Positions 1-13,800 of a stretch of 64,000 nucleotides of DNA are shown in pieces. The stretch is from Antedon mediterranea (Eukaryota; Echinodermata; Crinoidea; Comatulida; Antedonidae). The stretch spans positions 19,272,932 through 19,336,931 of the forward strand of contig NC_092679.1 in the NCBI RefSeq assembly GCF_964355755.1, in the 5' to 3' direction. The notes under the pieces were generated by a model. That model was not told where the DNA came from and searched no databases. It was given only the letters and a program-made list of their open reading frames with translations. The first letter of the stretch is position 1; the number at the start of each line of letters is the position of its first letter. Both the position numbers and the translations under genes were made by a program.

Positions 1-1883
1 TATACAAGTACCAAAAGTGAGAGTTGGTCTAGTGGGTAATGAGCTCTTATACAAGTACCAAAAGGGAGAGTTGGTCTAGTGGGTAATGAGCTCCTATACA
101 AGTACCAAAAGTGAGAGTTGGTCTAGTGGGTAATGAGCTCTTATACAAGTACCAAAAGGGAGAGTTGGTCTAGTGGGTAATGAGCTCCTATACAAGTACC
201 AAAAGGGAGAGTTGGTCTAGTGGGTAATAAGCTCTTATACAAGTACCAAAAGGGAGAGTTGGTCTAGTGGGTAATGAGCTCTTATACAAGTACCAAAAGT
301 GAGAGTTGGTCTAGTGGGTAATGAGCTCTTATACAAGTACCAAAAGGGAGAGTTGGTCTAGTGGGTAATGAGCTCCTATACAAGTACCAAAAGGGAGAGT
401 TGGTCTAGTGGGTAATAAGCTCTTATACAAGTACCAAAAGGGAGAGTTGGTCTAGTGGGTAATGAGCTCTTATACAAGTACCAAAAGGGAGAGTTGGTCT
501 AGTGGGTAATGAGCTCCTATACAAGTACCAAAAGGGAGAGTTGGTCTAGTGGGTAATGAGCTCCTATACAAGTACCAAAAGGGAGAGTTGGTCTAGTGGG
601 TAATGAGCTCTTATACAAGTACCAAAAGGGAGAGTTGGTCTAGTGGGTAATGAGCTCCTATACAAGTACCAAAAGGGAGAGTTGGTCTAGTGGGTAATGA
701 GCTCTTATACAAGTACCAAAAGGGAGAGTTGGTCTAGTGGGTAATGAGCTCTTATACAAGTACCAAAAGTGAGAGTTGGTCTAGTGGGTAATAAGCTCTT
801 ATACAAGTACCAAAAGTGAGAGTTGGTCTAGTGGGTAATGAGCTCTTATACAAGTACCAAAAGGGAGAGTTGGTCTAGTGGGTAATGAGCTCTTATACAA
901 GTACCAAAAGGGAGAGTTGGTCTAGTGGGTAATGAGCTCTTATACAAGTACCAAAAGGGAGAGTTGGTCTAGTGGGTAATGAGCTCTTATACAAGTACCA
1001 AAAGGGAGAGTTGGTCTAGTGGGTAATGAGCTCTTATACAAGTACCAAAAGGGAGAGTTGGTCTAGTGGGTAATGAGCTCCTATACAAGTACCAAAAGTG
1101 AGAGTTGGTCTAGTGGGTAATGAGCTCCTATACAAGTACCAAAAGTGAGAGTTGGTCTAGTGGGTAATGAGCTCCTATACAAGTACCAAAAGGGAGAGTT
1201 GGTCTAGTGGGTAATGAGCTCTTATATAAGTACCAAAAGGGCGAGTTGGTCTAGTGGGTAATGAGCTCTTATACAAGTACCAAAAGGGAGAGTTGGTCTA
1301 GTGGGTAATGAGCTCTTATACAAGTACCAAAAGTGAGAGTTGGTCTAGTGGGTAATGAGCTCTTATACAAGTACCAAAAGGGAGAGTTGGTCTAGTGGGT
1401 AATGAGCTCTTATACAAGTACCAAAAGGGAGAGTTGGTCTAGTGGGTAATGAGCTCTTATACAAGTACCAAAAGGGAGAGTTGGTCTAGTGGGTAATGAG
1501 CTCTTATACAAGTACCAAAAGGGAGAGTTGGTCTAGTGGGTAATGAGCTCTTATATAAGTACCAAAAGGGCGAGTTGGTCTAGTGGGTAATGAGCTCTTA
1601 TACAAGTACCAAAAGGGAGAGTTGGTCTAGTGGGTAATGAGCTCCTATACAAGTACCAAAAGGGAGAGTTGGTCTAGTGGGTAATGAGCTCTTATACAAG
1701 TACCAAAAGTGAGAGTTGGTCTAGTGGGTAATGAGCTCTTATACAAGTACCAAAAGGGAGAGTTGGTCTAGTGGGTAATGAGCTCTTATACAAGTACCAA
1801 AAGTGACAAAATAATTGAGTCATTTGGAAGGAGAGTTGTTCTAGTGGGTAATGAGCTCTTATACAAGTACCAAAAGTGACAAA
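1..1883. repeat. 47-bp satellite array, about 39 copies
   Basis: A 47-bp unit containing TATACAAGTACCAAAAG, then GAGAGTTGGTCTAGTGGG and a GAGCTC (SacI) site, repeats head to tail from the first base. Copies differ at few sites: GTGAG/GGGAG, final CTCT/CTCC, TGAGCTC/TAAGCTC. A rare variant (TATATAAG with GGGCGAG) recurs at about 1223 and 1552, seven units apart, and the four-unit pattern of copies 3-6 recurs in 7-10. This points to recent block duplication. The last units are interrupted by a GTGACAAAATAATT flank sequence that itself appears twice (about 1804 and 1876). The array starts outside the window and lies within a formin intron. Confidence 0.97.
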
Positions 1884-1896
1884 ATAATTAGTGTAC

Positions 1897-4800
1897 CTCC
1901 GTTCATGTAGTTTCCAAAGGTCAATATAATTCCACAAATTGTTTCAACTTCTGGACTATGTAAAAGCATCTACAAATAAAAAAAGATGCATTATAAGTGT
2001 TACTACAATTGCTGCAGTAAATTTATCACTACAGAACAATGTATATTAGACTAAAGCTCTGTCCACACTATCAAACTTTATGTGATGTGCCTATATACGG
2101 ACAGGATGATATTGATGATACCATATTTGAGCATATCACTACCATATTTGGGCACACATTTTTGTCAAACTAGTTTGATAGACAGAGCTTTAGAATCAAA
2201 TAATCATATGGGAATAAAAATCAAATGTAAACAAAAGTAACACATTTTTACACAGTAGAAGGACTTTGGATGCTTTCATTTGGAAATGGTACTGTAGATG
2301 ACGGAAAAACATTAGATCTACAAAATACAGTTCAAATAATAAACAGAATGGGGTATACGTGTGCCCAAATATGGTAGTGATATGCCTAAATATAGTAGTG
2401 ATTTTGAGATCATCCTGTCCATATATGGGCAGATCACATTTTTTTTTCACATTAAGTTTGATAGTGTAGATAGAGCTTTAGACAGGATTTGAACCCCGGA
2501 TCCTCTATAATACATACCTTTGAAACTTCATGGAGGTTCTTAACCCTGGATGCTATATCTTGCAGACTGTCTTTAAATATCTCCTGGTAGGTTAAACAAT
2601 ACACACGATCCTCAAAACTTGGAATTTGCGATAGTTCATATAAAAATCTGAAAGAAAGCACATAAAATAATCCCAAGAACATGATGTATCTATCTATCTA
2701 AAATGTTATTAGTCAGATGTTTGCCTTATTCTTGACCTAATACTACATATATATGATAATTAGGTCAAACTTATGTCCTTAAGATGGCTAAGCTGACGTT
2801 TATACCTCGAGTCCAGGATGGGGATGTGGCCTAGGACTATATGTCCAGGAATATTCCAATACATGTGTTATAGTAAATACTACTGCTGTACTACTACTAT
2901 TAAAAGTTTCTTTTTCTTTTAAAACATACTGTTCTGGTTTGTCTAGTGATACATCTGGTTTCTTCTTGCAATGTTTTTGAATTAGTTTCAGCTCTTCTGG
3001 TTGTGGTCTCTGCAATTAAAACAAAATATATCATAGAAGAATACCTTTTTTACTTACTAACTAATAGAAGGGCTTATTTTACTTTGTTATATAGGGTTTA
3101 CTTACCAGATCATAGAGGGCTGACTTACTAGTTTATAGAGGGCTTACTTACTAGTTTATAGAGGGCTTACTTACTAGCTCATAAAGGCTTACTTACTAGA
3201 TCATAGAGAGCTTACTAAATACTAGATTATAGAAGGCTTACTTACTAGCTCATAGAGGGCTTCAAGGTTTTCAAGATCCAACACTGAAGAATCAAGGTTA
3301 AGAACAGCAGATTCTATGTCCGACATCTCCGCATGTAAGCTGGACATGAGGATACCAACGGCTTGGGATCGCTTACTGTCTAATAATTTGGCCACCTGAA
3401 AAAAGGGTCATCAGAAATTTTAAAAGAATATTTGTTATCAATAGAAAAGATTTGTTCAAACTTGCACAACCAATAAAATGAGAACCGGTTTAAAAAATGT
3501 AAAGCATTAATTGTATTATTATTGTTATTGTATTATTATCATATTTTTATGTGGCATTCAAACTTCTATACCTATGGGTCATGTTCAGTTCACACTGTCT
3601 GGCTAACGTTACTTAAACCAAAAATTCAATGATTTTTTCCCCAAATACACACAATAGAGTTGAAACGCACCTTAAGCTTCCATTTTAAACATTTAAGAAT
3701 TGGTTTTGTTATATAATATTTTAAAAGTTCAAAAGTTTGTTTGTATAAGTTTGGAAGTATACATGCAATAAAAATGAATTTAATACAAACTGAAAACGTT
3801 TTAAAGGATTAAAAATATATAAAGCTATGTCTACACTATCAAACTAGTTTGACAAAAAATGTGTGATGTGTTCAAATATGGTAGTGATATGTTTAAATAT
3901 GGTAGTGATATGTTCAAATATGGTAGTGATATGTTTAAATATGGTAGTGATATGTTTAAATATGGTAGTGATATGTTCAAATATGGTAGTGATATGTTTA
4001 AATATGGTAGTGATATGTTCAAATATGGTAGTGATATGTTTAAATATGGTAGTGATATGTTTAAATATGGTAGTGATATGTTCAAATATGGTAGTGATAT
4101 GTTTAAATATGGTAGTGATATGTTTAAATATGGTAGTGATATGTTTAAATATGGTAGTGATATGTTCAAATATGGTAGTAAGTGATATGACATCATCCTG
4201 TCCATATATGGGCACATAATATTTTTTTTGTCAGATAAAGTTTGATATTGTAGACAGAGCTTAAGAAAGAAGAAATTACCAATTTAGAGCTTAAGAACGT
4301 TAATTAAAATAATGTATTTAGAAATTATTAATATTTGGAAATTATGATATCATTTTTCTTAAACAAACCTTCTTTGTCTTTTGTTTAGCTTCATATGTAT
4401 CTGATAAAGCCTTCTTTTTCGTTAATAGTTTCTTACTGAATAGACCTTCAAATTCACTGGAGTCTATTTCTAAATCATCAAGCTTTTTCCACAAACATGT
4501 TTCTCTGAAGAAAAAAAACAAATTTGTAAATTTTATATTGGTTCAAAAACAAGTGAAATCATCCATTATATGAATTATTCATATATGCATGCAAACGGCA
4601 AATACTGTATTACCATGGACCTATAATAGGTCCATGGTATTACAAATATTTATCCACAATTTTGGCTTTCCACGGATTAGAATTTCTCAATTTTCTTTCA
4701 AATTAATAATAAACTACATGTATTTTTTTTTGTTATCTGTACAATGAATTCTTAGACTAAGGTTCTTTATTTGCTATGGATATTATGATTTAATTATTCA

Positions 4801-7800
4801 GAAATAAAAAGATGAATAAATGAATAAATACAAAAGTATACTTACAATGTAAATTTATTGACAGTTTTTAGTTTTTTAAGTTGAATTCTTGTCCAATACA
4901 ATGGTTTCATAGGCACTGATGGTTCTACGATTTTCTTAAGCTTCTCTGAATCAGGAGTGACTGCCCCTCCTCCAGGAGGTGGTGGGGCACCAGGAGGGGG
5001 AGGTGCACCTGGAGGCAGAGGTACGCCAGGTGGTGGTGGTGGTGGTGGAGGTGCACCACCAGGTAATGGAGGAGGAGGTGGTACACCACCAGGTAGAGGA
5101 GGTGGCGGTGGCACTCCACCTGGGAGAGGCGGCGGTGGTGGAATTACTCCTCCTGGGGGTGCCGGAGGTGGGGGTGGTGGCGGTATAACAGACGTGGAGG
5201 GTGTAACAAATTGTGAGCTGTCTTGTTTTCCTTCAAACAGTTTAATATGATCGTCCATAGCGGTTCTGTCAATTCCAATAGTCTCTGTTTCGACGGCTTT
5301 GTCAACAAGTTCTACTTTCTTTTTTTGGTTAGATTTTGATTGGACTATTGCCAATTGTGAGCTAATTATCATCACATCCTCTTTTAATACGTTTATCTCT
5401 GATGTGTGCTCATCCCTAAGTAATGATACTGCATTATCCTGCTCTTCCTGAAATATAAATTACATTTAAAATAAATAGTATATAAATATAAATTGATAAG
5501 GCAAAGATTCAGTTTGATTTATTTATCATTATGATTTATATAGTGCCTTTCCATAATTTGATAATTTTAGGCTAAATCACTGTACAGTCAACCCAAACAT
5601 ATGAAAGACTTACTTGAAACTTAGAAAAAAGATGAGTTTCAAAATTTGTTTAAAGTATTCGTTCATGTACACTAATTCGAAAACTTTATGTGAAAAAAAA
5701 TATGATTTGCCCATATATGGACATGATGATGTCATATCGCTACCGTATTTGCACATATCACTACCATATTTGGGCACATCACAATTTTTTTTGTCTAACT
5801 AGTTTGATAGTTTAGACAGAGCTTAACATAAAAGTATATTACATATTAGCTGTTCAGTTAAAGCCCAGCTGCTTGACTATAAATGTGGGGTTATTAAGAA
5901 ATAAAATATATCTTACTCTAATTTGGTCAATAAGAATTTGGTGTTCTTTCTTTATCCCCATTATAATCTTCTGATGATCTGAAAAAAAATTTAATTAAAA
6001 ATGTGAAACAAAGAAATTAATTATTAATCAGGAAAATATTTAGCTGCTAATAGGAAATAATAAAAGAACAAATACATGAAGCTGTAGCTTGGTTTCTAGC
6101 TTGTTTGCTTCCAATTCCAAGGTCTAGTGGCCGTATTCACTAATCACACTCAAGTGAGATATTTCCCTTAAATATTAAGTATTTCACTTAACTCAATAAA
6201 TAATAAGATAGGAGATTTTTTTTTTAACTTTTAGATTAAGTATTTTCCTCATCCTAAGTGTGAATGGTGAATACGGCCACTGAGTTCAATCTGGCCCTGG
6301 TGTCTGGGTTGTAACACAAGGCTGTATCTACTCACTTAAGCTTTTATTTAGCTTAGCAAAACTCTGAAGTTTACACACACCGAGGCACAAACCATACCAT
6401 ATAAGTGCGAGTAGGTGGCCAAGCGCTTAAGACAGTGGAACCGTAATTACGTAGCCATAACATCGGCAATGGTTCGAGGCTCACTAGCTCCATGGTTTTG
6501 GTCTTCTCGGATAATGACTATAAACCAAGTTCCAGTGAAGAATCTAGCTTTAAAGAACCTAGTACATCTTTCAAGACCAGGATGGGGTGCTTACCCCGGT
6601 GTACTAGTTGACACATCCACTGTCATATGCAGACACTGATCATAACTGGGCCCTTGACTGAAGAGGTCACCCAGTATAAATAAATAATAAACTAAAATCT
6701 ATCCATCCCATAACTTAATGTTGGATGTGTATAAAATTCAAAAAAATCTAACTTTACCTTTCTCAGAGTATTTCAATGAACCAGGGGCTGGTCTTGGTGG
6801 AGGCCAGACAGATGAAAGTTTGCCCGGTGCTAGATTCAGGGGTTGTGATGGACTCGTTACTTGAACACCATGGTTCCAACAGTACATAGCATCCAGCTGA
6901 AATGATTTTAACAATTTATATTGGCTTAATACGAATATTTATTATCATAAATGTGCAATATTGAATAATTATTATAAGTAAGTTTTAATCTTTTATCCAA
7001 TTTTTATCTGAGAATTGAATTGTTTTTGTGTTGTTGCTGTGTTGGTGAAATATTTCTGTGTATTTTTACTGTTTTTTATATATTATATGCCAGTTTATAT
7101 ATTATATGCCAGTTTATATATTATATGCCAGTTTTCAAATAAAAATTCTGTTAATTTCATTTTAGTGGACAAATATAGATACTATGACAATGGCAACAAC
7201 CTAAAAACCGTTTATAAGCCCACTCTGGGATATCTAAACACATTGCAAAGACTTTAAGTATAAACTGTATATCTCAAGTATATGCCCACTCTGGGATATC
7301 TAAACACATTGCAAAGACTTTAAGTATAAACTGTATATCTCAAGTATATGCCCACTCAGGCAGGAACCTAAAAGTGAACCTAATCACTATAACAAGAGTT
7401 CAGGTTCCGTACTCCCAAAGTAACAACAATGATATAAAATAAAAAACTATATAAAAATATTTAAATAACAAATAGACGAATCAACAGTGTCAATATAAAA
7501 TAAACGGATAAAATACATAATAGTCGATTCAACAAAGTCAATATAAAACATGTGATTTAAGTGAATTTAAAAAGCCCATTCTGGGATATATGCCCACTCT
7601 GGGATATCTAAACACATTGCAAAGACTTTAAGTATAAACTGTATATCTCAAGTATATGGCCACTCTGGGATATCTAAACACATTGCAAAGACTTTAAGTA
7701 TAAACTGTATATCTCAAGTATATGCCCACTCTGGGATATCTAAACACATCGCAAAGACTTTAAGTATAAACTGTATATCTCAAGTATATGCCCACTCTGG

Positions 7801-10800
7801 GATATCTAAACACATTGCAAAGACTTTAAGTATAAACTGTATATCTCAAGTATATGCCCACTCTGGGATATCTAAACACATTGCAAAAACTTTAAGTATA
7901 AACTGTATATCTCAAGTATATGCCCACTCTGGGATATCTAAACACATTGCAAAGACTTTAAGTATAAACTGTATATCTCAAGTATATGCCCACTCTGGGA
8001 TATCTAAACACATTGCAAAGACTTTAAGTATAAACTGTATATCTCAAGTATATGCCCACTCTGGGATATCTAAACACATTGCAAAGACTTTAAGTATAAA
8101 CTGTATATCTCAAGTATATGGCCACTCTGGGATATCTAAACACATTGCAAAGACTTTAAGTATAAACTGTATATCTCAAGTATATGCCCACTCTGGGATA
8201 TCTAAACACATTGCAAAGACTTTAAGTATAAACTGTATATCTCAAGTACATGCCCACTCTGGGATATCTAAACACATTGCAAAGGCTTTAAGTATAAACT
8301 GTATATCTCAAGTATATGCCCACTCTGGGATATCTAAACACATTGCAAAGACTTTAAGTATAAACTGTATATCTCAAGTATATGGCCAGTTTGGGATATT
8401 TAAACACACTGTAAACAGGTAAAAAGCATGATTCCACTCCAGATCACTCCAGCAAACTTGTACTGAATGAATGTTTGCTAATAGTTTACAACATGCAGTT
8501 CCTTGGTATGTAAACTTAAAAACTTACACACACACACTATCCTCCACAACTTTTCCTGTAACTCTCTCACCTCCTCCCCCATTCCACCCTCCCATCCCCC
8601 TGGCCCATTACACCCACCCCCTCAACCCCCATATACAAATTTGATTTTTTTTCTTTGGAAGCGACATCATCATGGTTATTATTGTAAGAACATACAATAA
8701 AACCGGAAGATTTTGCTATTATTAAACTTGATGAATTCAAATGTACACAATCAAACTACTTCTTTAGCGGTGCAGTCAATTGTTGAAAACTATTTACTGT
8801 ATATTCAGTATTGTATAGTGTTTGAATATGATGATCCTATGGTCTATTCCATTACCTGAACTACCTACATAATACATTGTTATGACTCAATGGATAAACA
8901 TAGTTAGTTAATAGTTTAAATATCAATTTTGAATAAAGGGAGTGTAGGAGTGCAGTATTAAAGCATTAAGCCATTTACAAGCAGTTTGTCATTAGAATGG
9001 AGGCCTTAGATTTAAGCACTAAAATAATTGTTGAAATTCACAAAGATGAATCGCATTTGTGTACATGTCATGAACTGACAGGAGACGATGACAGATTACC
9101 TTACATTAAACAATCAGGAAGTTTAATCAACTCTGGACAAAACATTGGGTATGGAGAAATTAAAGAACAACCAACTGAAATGATCAAGCAACAAGTGGAA
9201 ACATCAAGAAAAACGGAAACAAATCAATTGTTTACCTATCAACGTTCCACAACAGGCAAGAAAAAGATGGTCGCACTTGATCTACGTGTACACAGAAAGA
9301 ACACGAAACCTGCATTTAAAATTCCACAAGAGAAATTTCAACAGAAGAAAGTTGTGATAGATGCTGTAAATGATGATCTAATGAATAAATCACTGCGAGA
9401 AAAGACTAAGAAAAACCAAGCAATACCGCAGCACGTTAAGAATCAACTGATTAATGCGTATGAGGACGTTAATATGCAGTATACGTGCATCGCTGACAAG
9501 TTGGGAATAAATAGATCTACAGCTGGAAGCATTATAAGACGATACAGAGTAAAGAACAAAATTGCTGTTAAGAAATGTCATCAATCGGTAACATTTACGA
9601 ATGAACTGTTGTAGAGGATTGTTGTTGTTGTTCTGAGGGCCTCATGTATGTCAGCCATGTTGTTGTGAGTTACACTCATGATCCATGATTTAAAATAGGG
9701 GGTGGAGAGGATTGTTGTTGTTCTGAGGGCCTCATTTATGTCAGCCATGCTGTTTTGAGTTACACTTGTTCAAGAAATAACATAAATAATGCGTACATAT
9801 CAATGTGGCATATGCTCACATCAAATTCAAAAGTGACATTTTTTACTCTGTAGCAGTAGCTATTAAAATTGTTTAGGGGGAGGGGGGATATTTTAAAATT
9901 GGGTGTAGGGTCTAAAAATGGCAAAATTTATGCCCTCATCCTTCCCTTTGATTCTGCCTTTGTAGTGTAAGACCCATCTTCCACCCCTTGCACCCAACAT
10001 TGTTTTGGATTAATACTTAAGTATCAACATTTTGTTTGACCTGTTATCATTGTGGATAGAAGACTTTAAATTGTTGGGTTTTTACTTACATGACTTGTAA
10101 TGATGTTTGTATTTTAATTTTAAGTTACCTAAAGCTCTGTCTACACTATCAAACTTTATGTGACAAAAAATGTTATGTGCCCATATATGGACATGATAAT
10201 GTCATATCGGTACCATATTTGGGTATATCACTACCATATTTGGGAATATTACTACCATATTTGGGAATATCACTACCATATTTGGGTATATCACTACCAT
10301 ATTTGGGAATATCACTACCATATTTGGGTATATCACTACCATATACTGCACATCACACTTTTTTTTAAACATTTGTTCTGGTATTTGTATGCGTTTTGTT
10401 CTTACCCACCTTTTAATTGGCGAGTTCCTTTTTGCTGTTGGTTGGTTTTGGAAATAAAATAAAAATAACTAGTTTGATAGGGTGGACAGAGCTTAAGGTC
10501 CGATTGAGTGATTGAGCGACCCTCGTTGGATAACAATAGAGTAGTATATTATAGGCTAGATATTCAGGGATTTATGGGTGGTAGACATAAAAATAAGCTA
10601 ATGGAAGATTGTACAATTTTAGACTATTTAAAAAACAATTTAGGCTGTTCTCTGCTTTCAAAAATACAACTACATCCTACCTGCAATTCATTTGTACCAA
10701 TTTATAAATCCAATTAAACATTTAAAAAACTGTATAATTATTCGCAATGTCTATACTCTGTCCTTGATACTATACTACAAATGGGCCTGACTGCGAAACC

Positions 10801-13800
10801 AACAATGTGTGTACATTGTGTGAAACAAATCTGAGATTAAATTCATATTAATATTTTGCATTAATTAACTGTTGTTGTGTTATGTATTGTTATTGGGTGT
10901 GATGTTGCATGTGTCATTATTGATTGCTATTGGTACACTCCATTGATGACTAAAGCGTTTAACGTTACGCATGACTGACTTCTCCTGTTTGTGGTAGCGG
11001 GTAACGAAGCATGACTGACTTCTCGTGTTTGTGGTAGGAGGTAACGAAGCATTCCATCAACAGTATAAGTTCGAAAATGAGAATAATAAATTAATTACAC
11101 AAACCAATAGTGGTGTTAATGGTCTGTAAGTCTTCCTTAGCTTTACCTGGATAAACCGACATAGGCCTTTCCCCTTCGAAGGTAGAACATAACTCAAAAA
11201 GAGTATGTATGGGCGTTGTCGCCAATCTGAGGACGTGGGACACAGATACCACTGTCTTGGAGGGAAATTTTTAAATTTTTTGTACTTTCAGTATGTTCTC
11301 CTCTCGAAGGGGAAAAGGCCTGTCGGTTTATCCAGGTAAAGTTAGTCACGAAATAGACTAAATAAAATACCGCTACAAATACAATAGAACTTCTATTTAG
11401 GAAAGATTTTCAGAACCCAACAAAGTTTCCCCTTATAGGAACTCCCTTTGAATAGGGATTGATCGTACCAATAAAATTGCGTTATTCACATGAATGCATT
11501 TCTTAATAGGGGTGTCTCCCCTGAATATTCGTGCATTTATTAAGAACATAAATAAATCAAATGAATGCAATAACCAACGACCTACAATTTAATTATTGTG
11601 CGCATGCAAGCAAGTTGGGACGTGCTGCTTCTCTCTAAACCTCAACGCAGGTTAGGGTATTTCTAGCTGAGGTGACAACAACAACAAATCGATTGACATG
11701 ACCTAACCTATTCCTAAGGGTCGTTGCAATTTGAAAGTCTACTTTCGCATCCACATAGCAGTTATATCAATCAAAGCTCCCAGTATCCTAGAAAGGCTGG
11801 GCAACCTATTCTAGCTACTGGCTGCAGCTCTTTGTGCTACTGTACCAATTGTTACTCCTGGGTAGAAAACTTTCTTTACCATGAACATGGATACTCAAAC
11901 CCACAATAAAATTGATGTAATATTCAAATAAAATAATACATGGCTGCCAGTAGTCTATTGCACTCTCTAAATACGAAAGAAGTAAACTATAAGTTAACTG
12001 AGACATGGTACCTGAAGCTGTAGACTGGACATTGCTAGTAATGAATCCAGGCATCAAACACATACAAACTACAAACCTAAGGCATATACATACATTCAGC
12101 TAATAATTGTGTAAAATTGTCCAAGATATTCATAAAATATTACACATGAATTAATGACTATTTAGGGTATTTTGAATGATTTCGATAATTTATTAACGAT
12201 ATATACTTAAATGTTTCCGCAAACATTTCAAAATAATCTTTTGATGGATGGGGAAAATGTCTGGTCGTGAACCGACATTACTGTAATGGATGAAAAAGGT
12301 TATTGCGTAAAACAAAAAATGCAAAGTAATGCAAACTGGTTATGAGTGTATGATTAGGCGGCCTGGGCATAAAAGTTTAATAGTGTAGACAGAGCTGAGG
12401 GTCTCCATTAAAAGGGGGTTTTTAACTAGACAAGTGGACCAGTAAAATTATATTTTTACTGGTCCTCCACTCCTTTTCGGCCTATACCCTCATATTTTTG
12501 AAAACAATAAATTTATGCTGCCCAGATTAATGGAAAATCGCAACATACTCTGTATAGAAATTATGCTTTTTACAGATATTATTATTATTATTATTGATAT
12601 TTAAATTTTATTATATTGATTATAAAAGATTTTGTTGAAATTTTGAAAGATTACTTCTTATTCAACTGGTCCACTAAGCATTCAACTGGCGGACCAGTGT
12701 TAATTAAAACACTCTTAAGCTCTGTCTACACTATCAAACTAGTTGGACAAAAAAGTGTGATATGCCTATATATGGTAATGATATGCTTAAATATGGTAGT
12801 GATATGCCATCATCATGTCCATATATGGGCACATCACATTTTGTTATCACATAAAGTTTGGTAGTGTAGGCAGAGCTTTAGAGGGTGCAGGATTATACTG
12901 GATTCCTAATAATGGTATTTAGCAATGTCTTTGTGTCAAAGTGTGGGCTAAACTAATAGGGGTGGGATTATACTCAATCTAGGTCGTATACTATGGAACG
13001 CCGTTTACGCAACATTTTGATGATATGAATTTTATGACGCGATATGTGAATGAAATGCATCGATATGAATTAAATGGTGCGATATATGAATGAAATGTTT
13101 TGAATTGAATGCTTTGAATTGAATATTTTGAATGAAATGTTTTGAATGAAATGTTTTGAATGAAATGTTTTGAATGAAATGTTTTGAATGAAATGTTTTG
13201 AATGAAATGTTTTGAATGAAATGTTTGAATTGAATTGAAAAGTCAAACTATTGGTGGCGTATGTCATTCTCGCTCGCGATTATTTTCTCAACCTCTTAGG
13301 CCTAAGCCTGGGTACCCTCATCTCCTTTCTTCCACGCTGCCTTTACAGAGAATCCTAACAGACCTGGGTTCGGAAATATGTATTCCAATGTTTCAGGTCT
13401 GTTAGAGAGTCTCTGTAAAGGATTCATATTGATGACAGCGTTGAAAGGAGATGAGGGTACCCATGCTTAGGCCTATTAAGAGGTTGAAAAAAAATCGCGA
13501 GCGGGAATGACATACGCCGCCAATAGTTTGACTTTTCAATTCAATTCAAACATTTCATTCAAAACATTTAATTCAAAACATTTCATTCAAAACATTTCAT
13601 TCAAAACATTTCATTCAAAACATTTCATTCAAAACATTTCATTCAAAACATTCAATTCAAAGCATTCAATTCAAAACATTTCATTCATATATCACGCCAT
13701 TCAATTCATATCGATGCATTTCATTCACATATCGCGTCATAAAATTCATATCATCGAAATGTTGCGTAAACGGCGTTCCATAGTATACAGTAGTATACAT

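Noticed and set aside
1-1883. CRISPR-like array
   Set aside because: Units are contiguous with no unique spacers, in an intron of an animal gene.
3831-4219. Frames of 108-128 codons on both strands with [14 protein letters not shown] or LPYLNIS repeats
   Set aside because: Products of a 21-bp tandem array inside a MITE; open in several phases and both strands at once.
4925-5250. Gly-rich and His/Leu-rich frames in three other phases
   Set aside because: Shadows of the proline-rich FH1 coding repeat.
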